Origin: Allacma fusca
Lineage: Eukaryota > Arthropoda > Collembola > Symphypleona > Sminthuridae
Assembly: GCA_947179485.1 (NCBI GenBank)
Contig: OX359246.1
Span: 27,466,001-27,530,000 of the forward strand
DNA length: 64,000 nt
Reading direction: 5' to 3'
The position numbers and the translations under genes were made by a program. Below are positions 22,431 through 33,800 of the stretch, piece by piece (the first letter of the stretch is position 1; the number at the start of each line of letters is the position of its first letter). Below the pieces are notes generated by a model. The model was not told the DNA's origin, made no database searches, and saw nothing but the letters and a program-made list of their open reading frames with translations.

Positions 22431-24046
22431 AAACGAGAAAAAAGGTGTTGACTTTTAGGTACATCCTGGGATACTTGAGGGCTATACTAGTAAGAAAATT
22501 CGACTGTACAATGAGAGAAAGACATGTGTTCTAGAATTGTCCAAAAATCAACCAAGATACTTCACGGTCTCGCAGCGTTTTAGAATTAGCTGCAAAAATA
22601 GCACCTTTAAAGGATGCCACAAAACGGTTACAATGATTTTGAATTTTAACGCACGTGTGTAGGAAATGTTTGGGGCTTCCCAAGGAGCAATCTCACATGC
22701 ATCTTTAACAAACAGCAATAATCCTTAAGCAAAGTGGGCAAGGTTTCGAGAAATTTATTCTCAAGAATAAAACTAAGAAAAATTTTGGCTATTTTTCATT
22801 ACACATATAACCGTTGTAAAAACATTTCAAAAGCGTAATCTTGGTAGTAGGGATTCATTTGACTTTAATACAAACGGTCAAAAATTGTGGTTACGGGACC
22901 CGAAGTCGAGGTTTAATTAAAGAGGCTATTCATGTTTCTCTTGAAAATCTTTTGTAACGATAAATTAGCACATCTATTATGTATGTCAATGTATTTTGTT
23001 TGGACTTTCGGCACATATTAACGTCAAATATAGACACCAGAATTGCTTCGTAGTTTTTGGATCAGAAATGAAAAATCTATTTTCTTTCGGTTACGCTTTT
23101 TCCCTCGCATTTTATCTGCGTATCTCTGTTTAGACTGTACTGCTGCCCACTGGAAATTTTAAAACCAAAATAATTTACTAGAATTTGTCAAATATAAATA
23201 CGTTGCAAATGGCATAATCTTGAATAACAATTCCCAAGAGTAACTGGCGCGTGCAATATCTCACACCATCGCATGTCTTGTGGCTGGAAGCTGCTCAATC
23301 AGTTCCATAATTGTCAAAAGCACCGTCAAAACCATTTATTAAATATTATTCTTTCCGATAATGAAATCACAAAGGCTCAGGATTGTGATAAACATTTGGA
23401 GGCGTCCTACAAGATAAAGTTGAGAAATATTCAAATTTGTTAACCTTGAGGAGCAATTCAACAAATTAATCAGAGAACGCCTCTGAGTGAATACCACCAG
23501 ACTATGAAACTACAGTTAGATTATCAGTCCTGAAACACAGATGTAGAGAGAAGATACTAAGAACGTAGAATGCAAATGCAATGGAGGGAAAAGAAATGTA
23601 TGGAAAGGAAACACCAACGATATCGGATGGGAAATAGCTGGGTGCTTCTCCAGTTCATTCAGAATCCAACAACATGGCTAAACAAACGATCAGGTTCAAT
23701 GCAGAAGCGTAAATCCAAAAGCAATGACGTACAAATGGAACCGTCACAGCAATGACAATGGTGCCACCTGTAAATTAATGACACTATAGGGTACAGTTGA
23801 GCACTTTTACCAATTTTGCGAATGCCAACCATATAAGAATATTCGAGTAAATTTGTTTACGCTCACAATATGGAAAGGCACAAATTCATTGTACTTTTCA
23901 TCCAAAAAGGCAACCAAGAACCTAACCGCATTAAATAAGCATACGTAATCTGGATGAATACAAGTAAACAACTTTGCTAACATATACATAAGTGCATATT
24001 TTTAGCTCCAGTAAGATAAAATTGCGTGACACTTTACTTCAAACAA
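22431..24046. other. Gene-free stretch with a dispersed repeat
   Basis: About 22431-22620 resembles 25960-26130 (GGTACATCCTGGGATAC compared with GGTATATCCCGGGGCTAC and the following TCTCGCA region). This marks an unclassified dispersed repeat that also forms the target of H3. I see no supported gene in the rest. Confidence 0.4.
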
Positions 24047-24052
24047 TTTATT
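24047..24052 (-). terminator. Candidate polyadenylation signal for elongase 2
   Basis: Minus-strand AATAAA lying in a block (about 24030-24150) that is also conserved downstream of elongase copy 3. A second AATAAA is at 24141-24146, only 6 bases past the stop codon. Confidence 0.4.
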
Positions 24053-24152
24053 GAGTTATTCTGGCATCAGAATAATTACGGATGACTTACAATTAGCATA
24101 CTCCAAAAAGCCAATAACAAGCATGATTTACCTGTTTTTGTTTATTGGTCCT

Positions 24153-25261
24153 TCATGTCGTTTTTGTAGCCTTTTTTTTGCTTTCCAGAGGAACCGCTTG
24201 TGTTTTGTCTTTCTTGAAATAAGAGTTTTGAAAGAAGTCCACAAACAAATACAAATAGGATGCGTACAGAGCCAATGCCCAGAAAATATTGTCAAATGGC
24301 ACGTCGCACTCAATATCAGCAATTTTTATAGCCAGCGCGTAGATATTAACCGTCACTCCAATCACCATTTGCAAAATCTATAAAAATCGGTGAAAAACAT
24401 TCAAATGGAAACTACAGTATGACAACGTTGTATTAAAAAAATGCTTAAAAAGTTTTGGTATCAAACGTTTGCACCAACTTACTTGAAGGCTTGTTATGAC
24501 AATCGCAATAGGTTTCGGCAATCGAAATTTTAGCGCTCTCAGTCCATAATAGGAATACATGAATGCGTGGATGGAGAAGTTCATCATAATGTACCAGCGT
24601 CCAGGAGCTACGTACTGGGCGCAAGAGTACCACGTATAAAGAAGGACCGTCACGTGATGGTACCAGTGGAGCAATATCAAGGGTCGTTTACGCAAAACAA
24701 TGAAAATGGTATCCCCTAGCTCCGGTACTTTTGACAGCGCTATAAGGCACGTCCAAAATCCAAGTGTATTACTTTGCTCCCCCCTGAAATTTACATTTAA
24801 GAAACATTCCATTCCATTGCAATGTAGTCATTTGAGGATAAAAACTTTGTAAACAATTAAAATGATTTGAATTCGCTAAAACAAATTCCTTACAGAGGGG
24901 AACAAACTGATTGGTAAAAACCATTTTGTTTATTAAGTAATTTAAACATTCCTGGAACGGTCCTTATTGCCCCAAAAATAGAAAATTCAGCTAGGAGCAA
25001 ATTCCACACCACAAGTAATCTCTGCAAAGTGAATCTTTTTCTTGTCTTCATCCAACCTTGTACCCCAAAAATAATCATTGGGTAAGCTCCAACGAGGTAA
25101 AAGGCCGAGGTCCAGTTCCGTTTCATCCAGCCTTGTGTTTCTCGATAATCAAATTGGGATTCAAATCGAAATGTTATGTCTTCCCGCATCTCGTTTGCAG
25201 CCAAGCTTTCTGACAAGCTATTGCATGTTAAGCTAGCACAAACTTGCTCCCCTGGCACCAT
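24153..25261 (-). CDS. ELOVL6-like fatty acid elongase, copy 2
   Basis: Exons 24894-25261, 24483-24783 and 24153-24377 total 894 nt and 297 aa. Splice phases are identical to the other copies. An in-frame ATG exists 30 bases upstream, but I start at 25261 because the sister genes begin at the aligned position. The ELO motifs [32 protein letters not shown] and ITSLQ are intact. Expected role: condensation of malonyl-CoA with C16-type acyl-CoA in the ER membrane. The lysine-rich C-terminal tail (SKKKATKTT) may help ER retention, but it is not a strict KKxx signal. It differs from copy 3 at scattered residues only, and sequence downstream of the stop is also shared with copy 3, so these two are the youngest pair. 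Confidence 0.9.
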
Positions 25262-28200
25262 TTCAACTGTATATAGTTTTGGGGCCAACAATTCAAAACC
25301 CGAAGCTCAGCTAACTCAAAATCAGATGTAATTACTGAAATAGTGTGAAATGAATATTTTCTTTACAAATCTTCGAAAAATAAAACCTTTTTTATGAACA
25401 GTCGCAGGCGTAGTGCTGATCACTTTCCATTCTTCCGTGCCCGGCTGAAATCGAAAATAAAAATTTCGAGATGAAGATTATAAATGCATATTGTTTGTGG
25501 GTAAATTTACTGTGTCGTTTCATTTAAATAATTGAGTTGCAAATTTTTTACGAAGTGGTGAAACATCTCTTATCTTATTATTGGAATATCGGTTATTCAA
25601 AAAATAGCTTAAAATCATAGCGAAGATACTTTTCAAAAAGCATGCAAAAGTCGCAAATTATTTAGGAGCGAATTGCCCTTAATGGAGATTTGATAAAAAA
25701 GGATCGTGTTTTTATATTTTCTGATGTATGAATAAAATAGAATGCAATAAAATACAAACATTATATTTTCATATACACACGCGTACATATGTATATGTTT
25801 TTTTCAGCATTTTTTATACTTCGCTTTTTAACGGTTCTACCATGTTTGCAGCTTTGAGCATGTCCTCGTTGCGATTAACACGACAACTATGTTTGAGGGC
25901 CTATAATCTCTTATTGCAAATCACTAAACTCACTAAACTTTTACATAGGGCTTTTCAAATGGTGGCTACCTTTCAACTAAACCAGAAAGGTTGTTTATTT
26001 TTTGGGTATATCCCGGGGCTACACAAATTCGTGAGTACAATGATACAGGATCAAGGGTTTGGGAGTTGTCAAAAAGTCTACATTTCTACTAAAAATATTT
26101 TGGTGTCTCGCAACTATTTAAAAATACAGAAAAACTCGATATAACGGATGGATCTACAACGGATATTTTGTTACGCCGGACAGATTTGTTTTTCCCGGCA
26201 AGGTTCCCATATAATACTAATAAATATAGTACTCATCGTTCTTTCGGTATTCCTTTCATTGTAGTGGTTCTAAAATTGGAATCTTCAGCCTTCTTCTTTA
26301 CAATCAATCCCAAACAGTAAGAACGTTTAGTTTGAACTAAATAAATGGCTAAATTCTAAACGTAATTTATGCATAGTAATATATTTGAAATATATAATCC
26401 GCCTACTGTAGAAGTATGGACATAAGTTTATTCGTGCTTGACTTGAGTTTATAAAACTGCTTAAAAGCTGTTGAAAACACCTTCAGGTTTAACATTCAAT
26501 AAAGTAGGTTTCATCGATAAAAGAAATAAGTTTACAATTTTCTGGGATAATTTTCCACAGCAAATGGGATCTACAAAATGAGTTGTAAAAATATAAAACG
26601 ACCTATTTTGAATTCGACCAATTAAACCAAAATTTGGCATTGTATTTTCAGATGCATCGCTTAATGTTGTGATGGCTCCATTGTCTTACTATAGGAAGTT
26701 GCGAATTGGCGAATCAGATGCGCCTTAAAAGAAAGTCGTCAACATTTGGTTTCCAGCAGGAGCTTCAACCTTTTTTCCAGTTTGATCTACAGTATTTGGC
26801 AAGTGGTAACGAAAGTACCGATAAAATTTGTTACAATATACTGTATAGAGCTGCAAATCATTATCCATAGAAAATATGTTTTTTTCGTGAACTATTAATC
26901 AATTATTAAGAAGTTACAATTAATCAGTATCTCACAAAGCTTAAAGGGATACGATGTAAAGTATACCACTGCTAAAACATTTATCCCATTTTTTTACAAT
27001 ATTAGTACTTTAATAATTGGGTGCGCCTGAAACAATCGTTGTATGTTCCGTTTCAGTTCATTAAAAAATGAAACGAAATGAAACACATTTTTTCGAACTG
27101 AAACGAAACCTGAAATTCTTTCCATTCCAGTATGCAAACTGACATGAAACGAAGTTTTTGAAACAAACTGAAACACTTGCAGCACTAACGTGGTGTGATC
27201 GGTCATTAAAATTCAAAACCTAACCAGAAATAGGAAAACTTTGAAGTGATTAGTCAGTTAAAGCTATTAATAGGTAAATACTGTGTTTAAACAAGTAGGT
27301 GTGCTAACGGAACTGAAGTTTGCAGCTCTTATATCTCTATATCTTAGTGCAATGCAAGCATTCGCAATTGCTTTTAGTTCATGAGTGCTTGACGTGGTGA
27401 ATCAGTGCACTGTTAAGTTCCGCGCACAGCACGGCTCAAAATAAATATTTTGCAAAACGATTCGTGATTATTTTTACTGTCCCGCAAAATGTAAAACTAT
27501 TGCTTAATAAACATGGTTGTTTGTAGTTCCTGCTTCCTCGAAGTCTAGTGAGGAGATTTTTTCTGTGGTAGGAATGACATTAAATTAAAGAAAAACTGGC
27601 CTCTTTGGTGGATCCCTTTTGGCTTTGACTTTGGTCCATAAAATAAACAGTCCTTTAAATCAGATTATCAATGTAATTGAAATTAAAATGCTTGAATTAT
27701 GTTTTAAATTCCTTTTGTTAAATTCCAACTTGTTCCGATTTTGGTAATTAAAAACGTAAATACATAATTATTATTTATTTCGTTGTTCTTGTCAGCGGTT
27801 ACCCGCAATTGCTCACGGGCAATCCCAGGCAGGTTTTGTAGGTTTATATCAAATACCTACAACCTATGAACGGGGTGGTGCGGGCAATATTATAATAATT
27901 ATATGTATATAATTCAATATTATCACGTTGAAAGTAACCGGTGTAGAGGGTATAAATACAGGTACTTCAACGGGCCACGGGCGGTTTGTGTAAAAACAGC
28001 GATTCTACAGGCATCGGGGCGCTCGGGTGAAAAACATTTCCAGGGGTTCCTGCTCTAGCCACAAGTAGGTATTGGAAAACGGATTTTCCTACGGGAAATC
28101 TGCTGAATCAGTTTTACGAAAACTGCGTATTCATGTGTTATACCTAATCTATTTTGATTCCAAAACTTATTTATCAATTCTGTGTTATATAGGAAACGTG

Positions 28201-28297
28201 TCATTTAAAATCTGTTTTGATTTCAAAAGAATCAGGCTGTAGATATATAAACACTTAAAAGTTGGAAAATATTTGTCGTGACGATTTACTTCAGACA
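25262..28297. other. Intergenic; old repeat remnants
   Basis: No gene is supported. A 138-codon ORF at 25728-26144 overlaps the dispersed repeat also found at 22431-22620, so it is probably not a gene. At 26997-27190 there are many TGAAAC/GTTTC words, possibly an old hAT-like element with right end TAGTGCTGC read backwards, but no target duplication was found. At 27780-28060 a GC-richer patch has repeated CGGGCAAT/CGGGC words of unknown nature. Confidence 0.35.
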
Positions 28298-28392
28298 ATT
28301 TATTGAGTTGCTTATTCTGGCATCAGAATAATTACGGATGGATTACAATTAGCATACACCAAAGAACCAATAACAAGTATGATTTACATGCT

Positions 28393-28402
28393 TTTATTTA
28401 TT
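28393..28402 (-). terminator. Polyadenylation signals for elongase 3
   Basis: Two overlapping minus-strand AATAAA motifs just past the stop codon at 28409. Confidence 0.45.
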
Positions 28403-28408
28403 GGCCCT

Positions 28409-29546
28409 TCATGTCGTTTTTGTAGCCATTTTTGTGCTTTCCAGAGGAACCGCTTGTGTTTTGTCTTTCTTGAAATAAGAGTTTTGAAAGAAGTTCACAA
28501 ACAAATACAAATATGATGCAAACATGACCAATGCCCAGAAAATATTGTCAAATGGGACGGCGCATTCGGTATCAGCAATTTTAATCGCCATCGCGTAGAC
28601 ATTAACCGTCACTCCAATCACCATTTGCAAAATCTATAAAAATCGGTGAAAAACATTCAAATGGAAACTACAGTATGACAACGTTGTATTACAAAAATGT
28701 TTAAAAAGGTTTGGTATCAATATTTTGCTCTCATGTGTATTTGCGCTCAACAAACACCAACTTACTTGAAGGCTTGTTATGACAATCGCAATAGGCTTCG
28801 GCAATCGAAATTTTAGTGCTCTCAATCCATAATAGGAATACATGAAAGCGTGGATGGAGAAGTTCATCACAACGTACCAGCGAGCAGAAGCTATGTACTG
28901 GGCGCAAGAGTACCACGTATAAAGAAGAACCGTCACGTGATGGTACCAGTGGAGTAATATTAAGGGCTGTTTACGCAAAACAATAAAAATTGTATCCCCT
29001 AGCTCTGGTGCCTTTGACAGTACAAAAAGGCACGTCCAAAATCCAAGCATATTACTTTGCTCCCCCCTGAAATTTACATTTAAAAAACATTCCATTCCAT
29101 TGCAATGTAGGGATTTGACGATAAAAACGTTTCAATAATAAAAATGATTTGAATTCGCTAAAACAAGTTCCTTACAGAGGGGAACAAACTGATTGGTAAA
29201 AACCATTTTCTTTATTAAGTAATGTAAACATTTCTGGAACGGTCCTTATTGCCCCAAAAATGGAAAATCCAGCTAGGAGCAAATTCCACACCACAAGTAA
29301 TCTCTGCAAAGTGAATCTTTTTCTTGTCTTCATACGACTTTGTACCCCAAAAATAAACACTAGGTAAACTCCAACCAGATAAAAGGCCGAGGTCCAGTTC
29401 CGTTCCATCCAATCTTTTATTACTCGATAATCAAATTCGGTTTCAAATCGAAAAAATTCAAAGTTTTCCTGCATCTGTGCTTCAAGTAAGCTTTCAGACA
29501 AGCTATTGCATGTTAAACTCTTGCAAATTGGCTCCTGTAATGTCAT
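28409..29546 (-). CDS. ELOVL6-like fatty acid elongase, copy 3
   Basis: Exons 29176-29546, 28766-29066 and 28409-28633 total 897 nt and 298 aa, with consensus splice sites and phases shared with copies 1 and 2. The motifs [32 protein letters not shown] and ITSLQ are intact, and the ends of several membrane segments are conserved. It is predicted to be an ER acyl-CoA elongase of the ELOVL6 group. It is the upstream end of a three-gene, same-strand tandem array. The intron 1 sequence around GCAATGTAG shows the uninterrupted form of the site occupied by H2 in copy 1. Confidence 0.9.
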
Positions 29547-30705
29547 TTTAATCTTTTTTTATTTTTCGGCTAATACTGCAAAATTTGATACGATGAACTA
29601 ATGTTTAATTAACAGGAAATCAGGTGTGCTGAAATATCGTGATACAGGTGTTACCTTTATTAAATGTTATTCTTTGAACATTTTAATACAATTTTGATCA
29701 TATCCTAATAATTGAGATTTAAAATTCTTGAAATACTATGCACTACAACACAGTCCTGTTTAAAGTTGAGGACGAGCTCAACTATAGAACTATTTCTCAA
29801 CTATTTCAAAACCAAAGGTTTCTTGTAAAAGCTTGCGACCTGAATTCTTCGACCATCAGCTATGGAAAAACTGGTTCCATCATTTGAAGACTACAAACTG
29901 CGAGTAGCTACATTACAATGAATTCAATGTTCAATTAAACATACATATATACAGTCATATTCCATTAAAAATCTCTCAATACACATTTATATGGGGATGA
30001 GTACCAATGTATTTATGTTTAATAATAGCATGAACTCTAAATTCAAAATATGGATAATTAGAGGAGAATTTAACCGTGTCCATTTAATAGTGGGAAATAC
30101 GATAAAATTGATGTGGCCATAAAACTGCACAATTATGAGAAAATCACTGAAGAGAAACCATGTAATTGTAATTATTTTTCCACGAAGCTCCCATAATTAG
30201 TTCGTTGCATTAAGTCATTTTCTCTAACTTGTTTTTAACAGCACTAAGTTTTAGTATTTGTGAAGAGGCTCCCACAGAATCTGTAAGCTTCAACTCTGTG
30301 CATATATGTATATACATGGGTCTGTTGGTGAAAATACAGTATGTATCTTAAAGTGTACTCATCAGCGATATTACGATTGAAACTGGAAGACTCGAATGTA
30401 TGTCACATGGGGAAGCTTACGATTAGTAGAATAGAATGTTATAGTGCATAATTTTAGGAATTACAGTGTTGGAAATGTCGAAACTCTCGGGGTCCACGCG
30501 ATAATAAAATTCCACAAGTGTGTACAAGACAATACGCTGATAGGAAATTTTCTCACTACAGTTTTGTATAGAGGTAAATGAAAACAATTTTTAATTATAA
30601 AACTAATTTAATTAACCTACTAATACGTACTCTTTATCTTCTGAAAAACCGAAAAGGAAAAATGTTCCTTCTCTACAAGTATGACTTCCTTTATCCCTAA
30701 CTTAC
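29547..30705. other. Gene-free stretch
   Basis: No supported gene or element. It contains the minus-strand promoter region of elongase copy 3. Confidence 0.4.
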
Positions 30706-30899
30706 AGGCTCTACGCAGCAAACATCAGTTGCTCCGCATAGTGCGGCTGGTTCATTTATCATCATTCGTGTTGTGTGGCTCTGAAAAAAGGCTTCTGCAA
30801 ACTTCCTCCCCGTATCAAACTGATATATAATTGTCGGCTTCCTTAGGCAATTTGCTGCCTTTGCTCCACTCGCATTAAAATCAGGGTTGGCACACGTGA
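30706..30899 (-). CDS. Single cysteine-rich exon, clip-like
   Basis: A 194-nt open segment on the minus strand is bounded by an acceptor (ATTACCAG) and a consensus donor (GTAAGT). It encodes about 64 residues with five cysteines, including LCGATDVCC at its end. The C-x5-CC spacing resembles the last cysteines of arthropod clip domains and similar extracellular knots. No partner exons were recognised on either side, so it is either an exon of a gene with long introns or an orphan. The function is unknown; extracellular location is only an inference from the cysteines. Confidence 0.4.
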
Positions 30900-33800
30900 C
30901 TGGTAATGACAAGGACAGTATTCCTTAAAATCCGGTTCTAAACTGGCCAGGATCTGATACACTGGGTTGGTGTATAATAACCAAAATTAATACTACCCTA
31001 GTAGTATGTATACTGTAAATTCATTATCCAATTAAAACTTGTTTTCACCTAAAAGTACCTAAAAGGCTTGGCTAATGCAAATATTGTTATGTATTAGTTT
31101 AGAAAGTGTTGATCTGCGTATAAATTTCTGAAATTTGTAGAGTGACGCCTCACTCCTGAGAAAAAGTCCCAGCTCAGGATCATCCCACGCTACAGGCTTA
31201 GAGTAAGGCCCACTGTGTCTCCAGCTTTATATAGTTACATACGAACTTAAGGTAAAACCTTGGAGTTTTGAGTAAACCTCTCTCATTTGTTATTCCTTAC
31301 ACTTGTCCTTTTTCGGTATAGATATTCATCTTTTCTCAATTATTTCCTGTTCTTGTTTCCTAGCCTTCGTATTGTTTTTCTAAATGAGTCTTTATTCATT
31401 GTCTGTTATTGCAACAGCTCATGAAAGCACAATTCCCTATTCATCTCCATTGATAAAGCTTACACTTTACAAATTTTGAGTAATGTAATAAGCTTAATTT
31501 ATATTATGACACATGGTCATTTTTGAATAAAACCAGCGCAACTCAAGGGATGAACATTTGCGGTCAAATTGTGGTATAACGCCACCCCTGGTGACCGCAG
31601 TGAAAATTGTTCTTTATATGCGTATAAAGGATAAAATACAAAGTTCTAAAAAACAAGTTTATATTACTGTCATTATGAAATACAAAGTGATAGTTGGTTC
31701 ATGACTACTCAAAATGCAGCAGTATACAATGCAAACACTGGTAAATTATTTACAAATAGTGTCAGTATTCCAACGAATCTTGTTCAGGAGTAATGGAATT
31801 CCATAAATGTTGATATTTCCTACTCATTCTGGATTGAATCAATCCTTTATCAGCCACCAAAAATGTACACAACTGGTTCCACTTTCAAAAGATTCCCTGT
31901 TTTTGTATGTTTTTTTTACAGGAAGTGATGATAGAACTTGAACATTACGCACCAATCCCATTGCGAAAAATTCCAAGCCATCTTTCCGAAAATCAAACAA
32001 TCATTTCGCATATTTAGCCAGAGATCGGGACCTACCAAAGCCAAGTGTTCGAAACCATTAACTATATGTACATGAGAGTTGTAATGTACGTGGCAAGGTG
32101 TAAGATTGTGTGACGATTAAATTAAAATATAAAGTTCTTAGAGTGTAAAAAGATTGGGGCGGGATACGTGCTGCGTAAGATTACGGAGTTATCTCATTGG
32201 AGATCGTCTTAAAAAAACCATCGAATCATGAGACTCAAGTGTACCATAACCACGTCGAGTTTCAAATGAGTTTGCATGAATTCCTACCTGAAGGAAATTG
32301 GCAGCTATAAAAAATATTTTATTCATTTATTGCATATATCTACGTATAATGGTCATTTATTGTTGCATCCTTCTGTTATTATATTTATACATATATGAAT
32401 GTACTATAGCCGCAGGTTACAGCCACAATAAATGTACATAAACAAGCCAATATGCGCATGCTGCCACCAAACCTTTGCTCCCCCTGGCCCATAGACGGGG
32501 CAATTATGAAAAACATGTGATTTTTTATTTGTTTATAAACTTTTGTGTGTATTCTACATATTTGAGACAAACAATGCTATAATTTTGTCTCTTAGAATAT
32601 TTTGCGTATGAGTGCATCTGTTAGACCATTATTAAGAATTTGACTGAACACTTTTCTATAGTACAATTCACTGCAATCGATAGGACTAATTTCAAAGATG
32701 CGCGACAACCTGAAATTATTCTCTGTTATTGAGTTAGTTCAAACACCGCAATTGAAAAGTGCAAATTTTAGCACTGCGTCCTTGTAGACTATGAATTAAC
32801 AAATGATACGTATAGAGTCATTAAATATGAAACACAAAATACACATGCCACGAAATACTCGCGAATTATGTATGCATTATTAATCGAATTTTGTTTAGGT
32901 AAAATCGTTGTGAACATGGGATTGGAAAATAAACCGAATTGAATGTTGATCAACCAGCAGCTATATAAAAATAATACTGTCGTCACTGCATTAATCATTT
33001 CCGGATATATTTGGGGACAGCGTATGTACAGCCCATTGTATGGTAACTCATTTGTGAAAAATAACTAGCTGCACGAGTAGCACGAGCCGTTCAAAACCTT
33101 TGTGGAGTATAAACTGTAATTTAATACGTACAATCCCCATTAAACATGTACGACAGCTTACAGGACCTGAAATAAAGAAATACAAAAAAATATATACAAT
33201 TTCCAGTAACACTATTTTGGCCATTCACAATAAGATTTTGACTGGTTTTAACAACAACTACATTACATACATACGTGCAAACCGTTCATTCCCCGAAATT
33301 GGGACTAATAGCGCTTAGCAGATGCAGATATTGAACCTAAGGGTTATACTATATTATAATTATGCGTATGTAGTCAGCAATACACTATATGCATCCAATA
33401 CACGAAATGTAATTTAAGTAAAAAATACAAAGGGGAAATAACGTACGGCTCACACACGTTTTCATTGTAATATACATTTGTAACAAATTATCTATTGATG
33501 ACTAAAAAGTTGAACACGTCTTTTCATGTCCGAAAACTTGGTTCTTTGTGATCTATGTCATAAATTATTACATGCTTACTGTATTTTTATACATCGGTTT
33601 AATTTCCCTTGAAAATAACATATTAAGGAAGGGTCAAAAAATTCACTTTCTTGAGATTAAATTGAGCCTAAATTTACTTGAATACAGGCCAATTATACAA
33701 ATTCAATTGGACACACATTCGGAGGTGCGAGTAATTTATTCAAGCTTTGGAAATTTCTTTTTAATGAAACAATTAAACCTTCGTGAGATTAGGATCCGAA
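30900..33800. other. Gene-free stretch
   Basis: About 2.9 kb of AT-rich sequence without supported genes, RNA genes or transposon ends. The IR gene B promoter should lie at its right end, but no confident core elements were seen. Confidence 0.45.

Noticed and set aside
25728..26144. 138-codon plus-strand ORF
   Set aside because: It overlaps a dispersed repeat shared with 22431-22620, has no recognisable domain and low-complexity composition.
26997..27190. A further hAT-like element (TGAAAC words)
   Set aside because: A TAGTGCTGC-like right end is visible, but the left end matches poorly and no 8-bp duplication was found. It was left as an old remnant.
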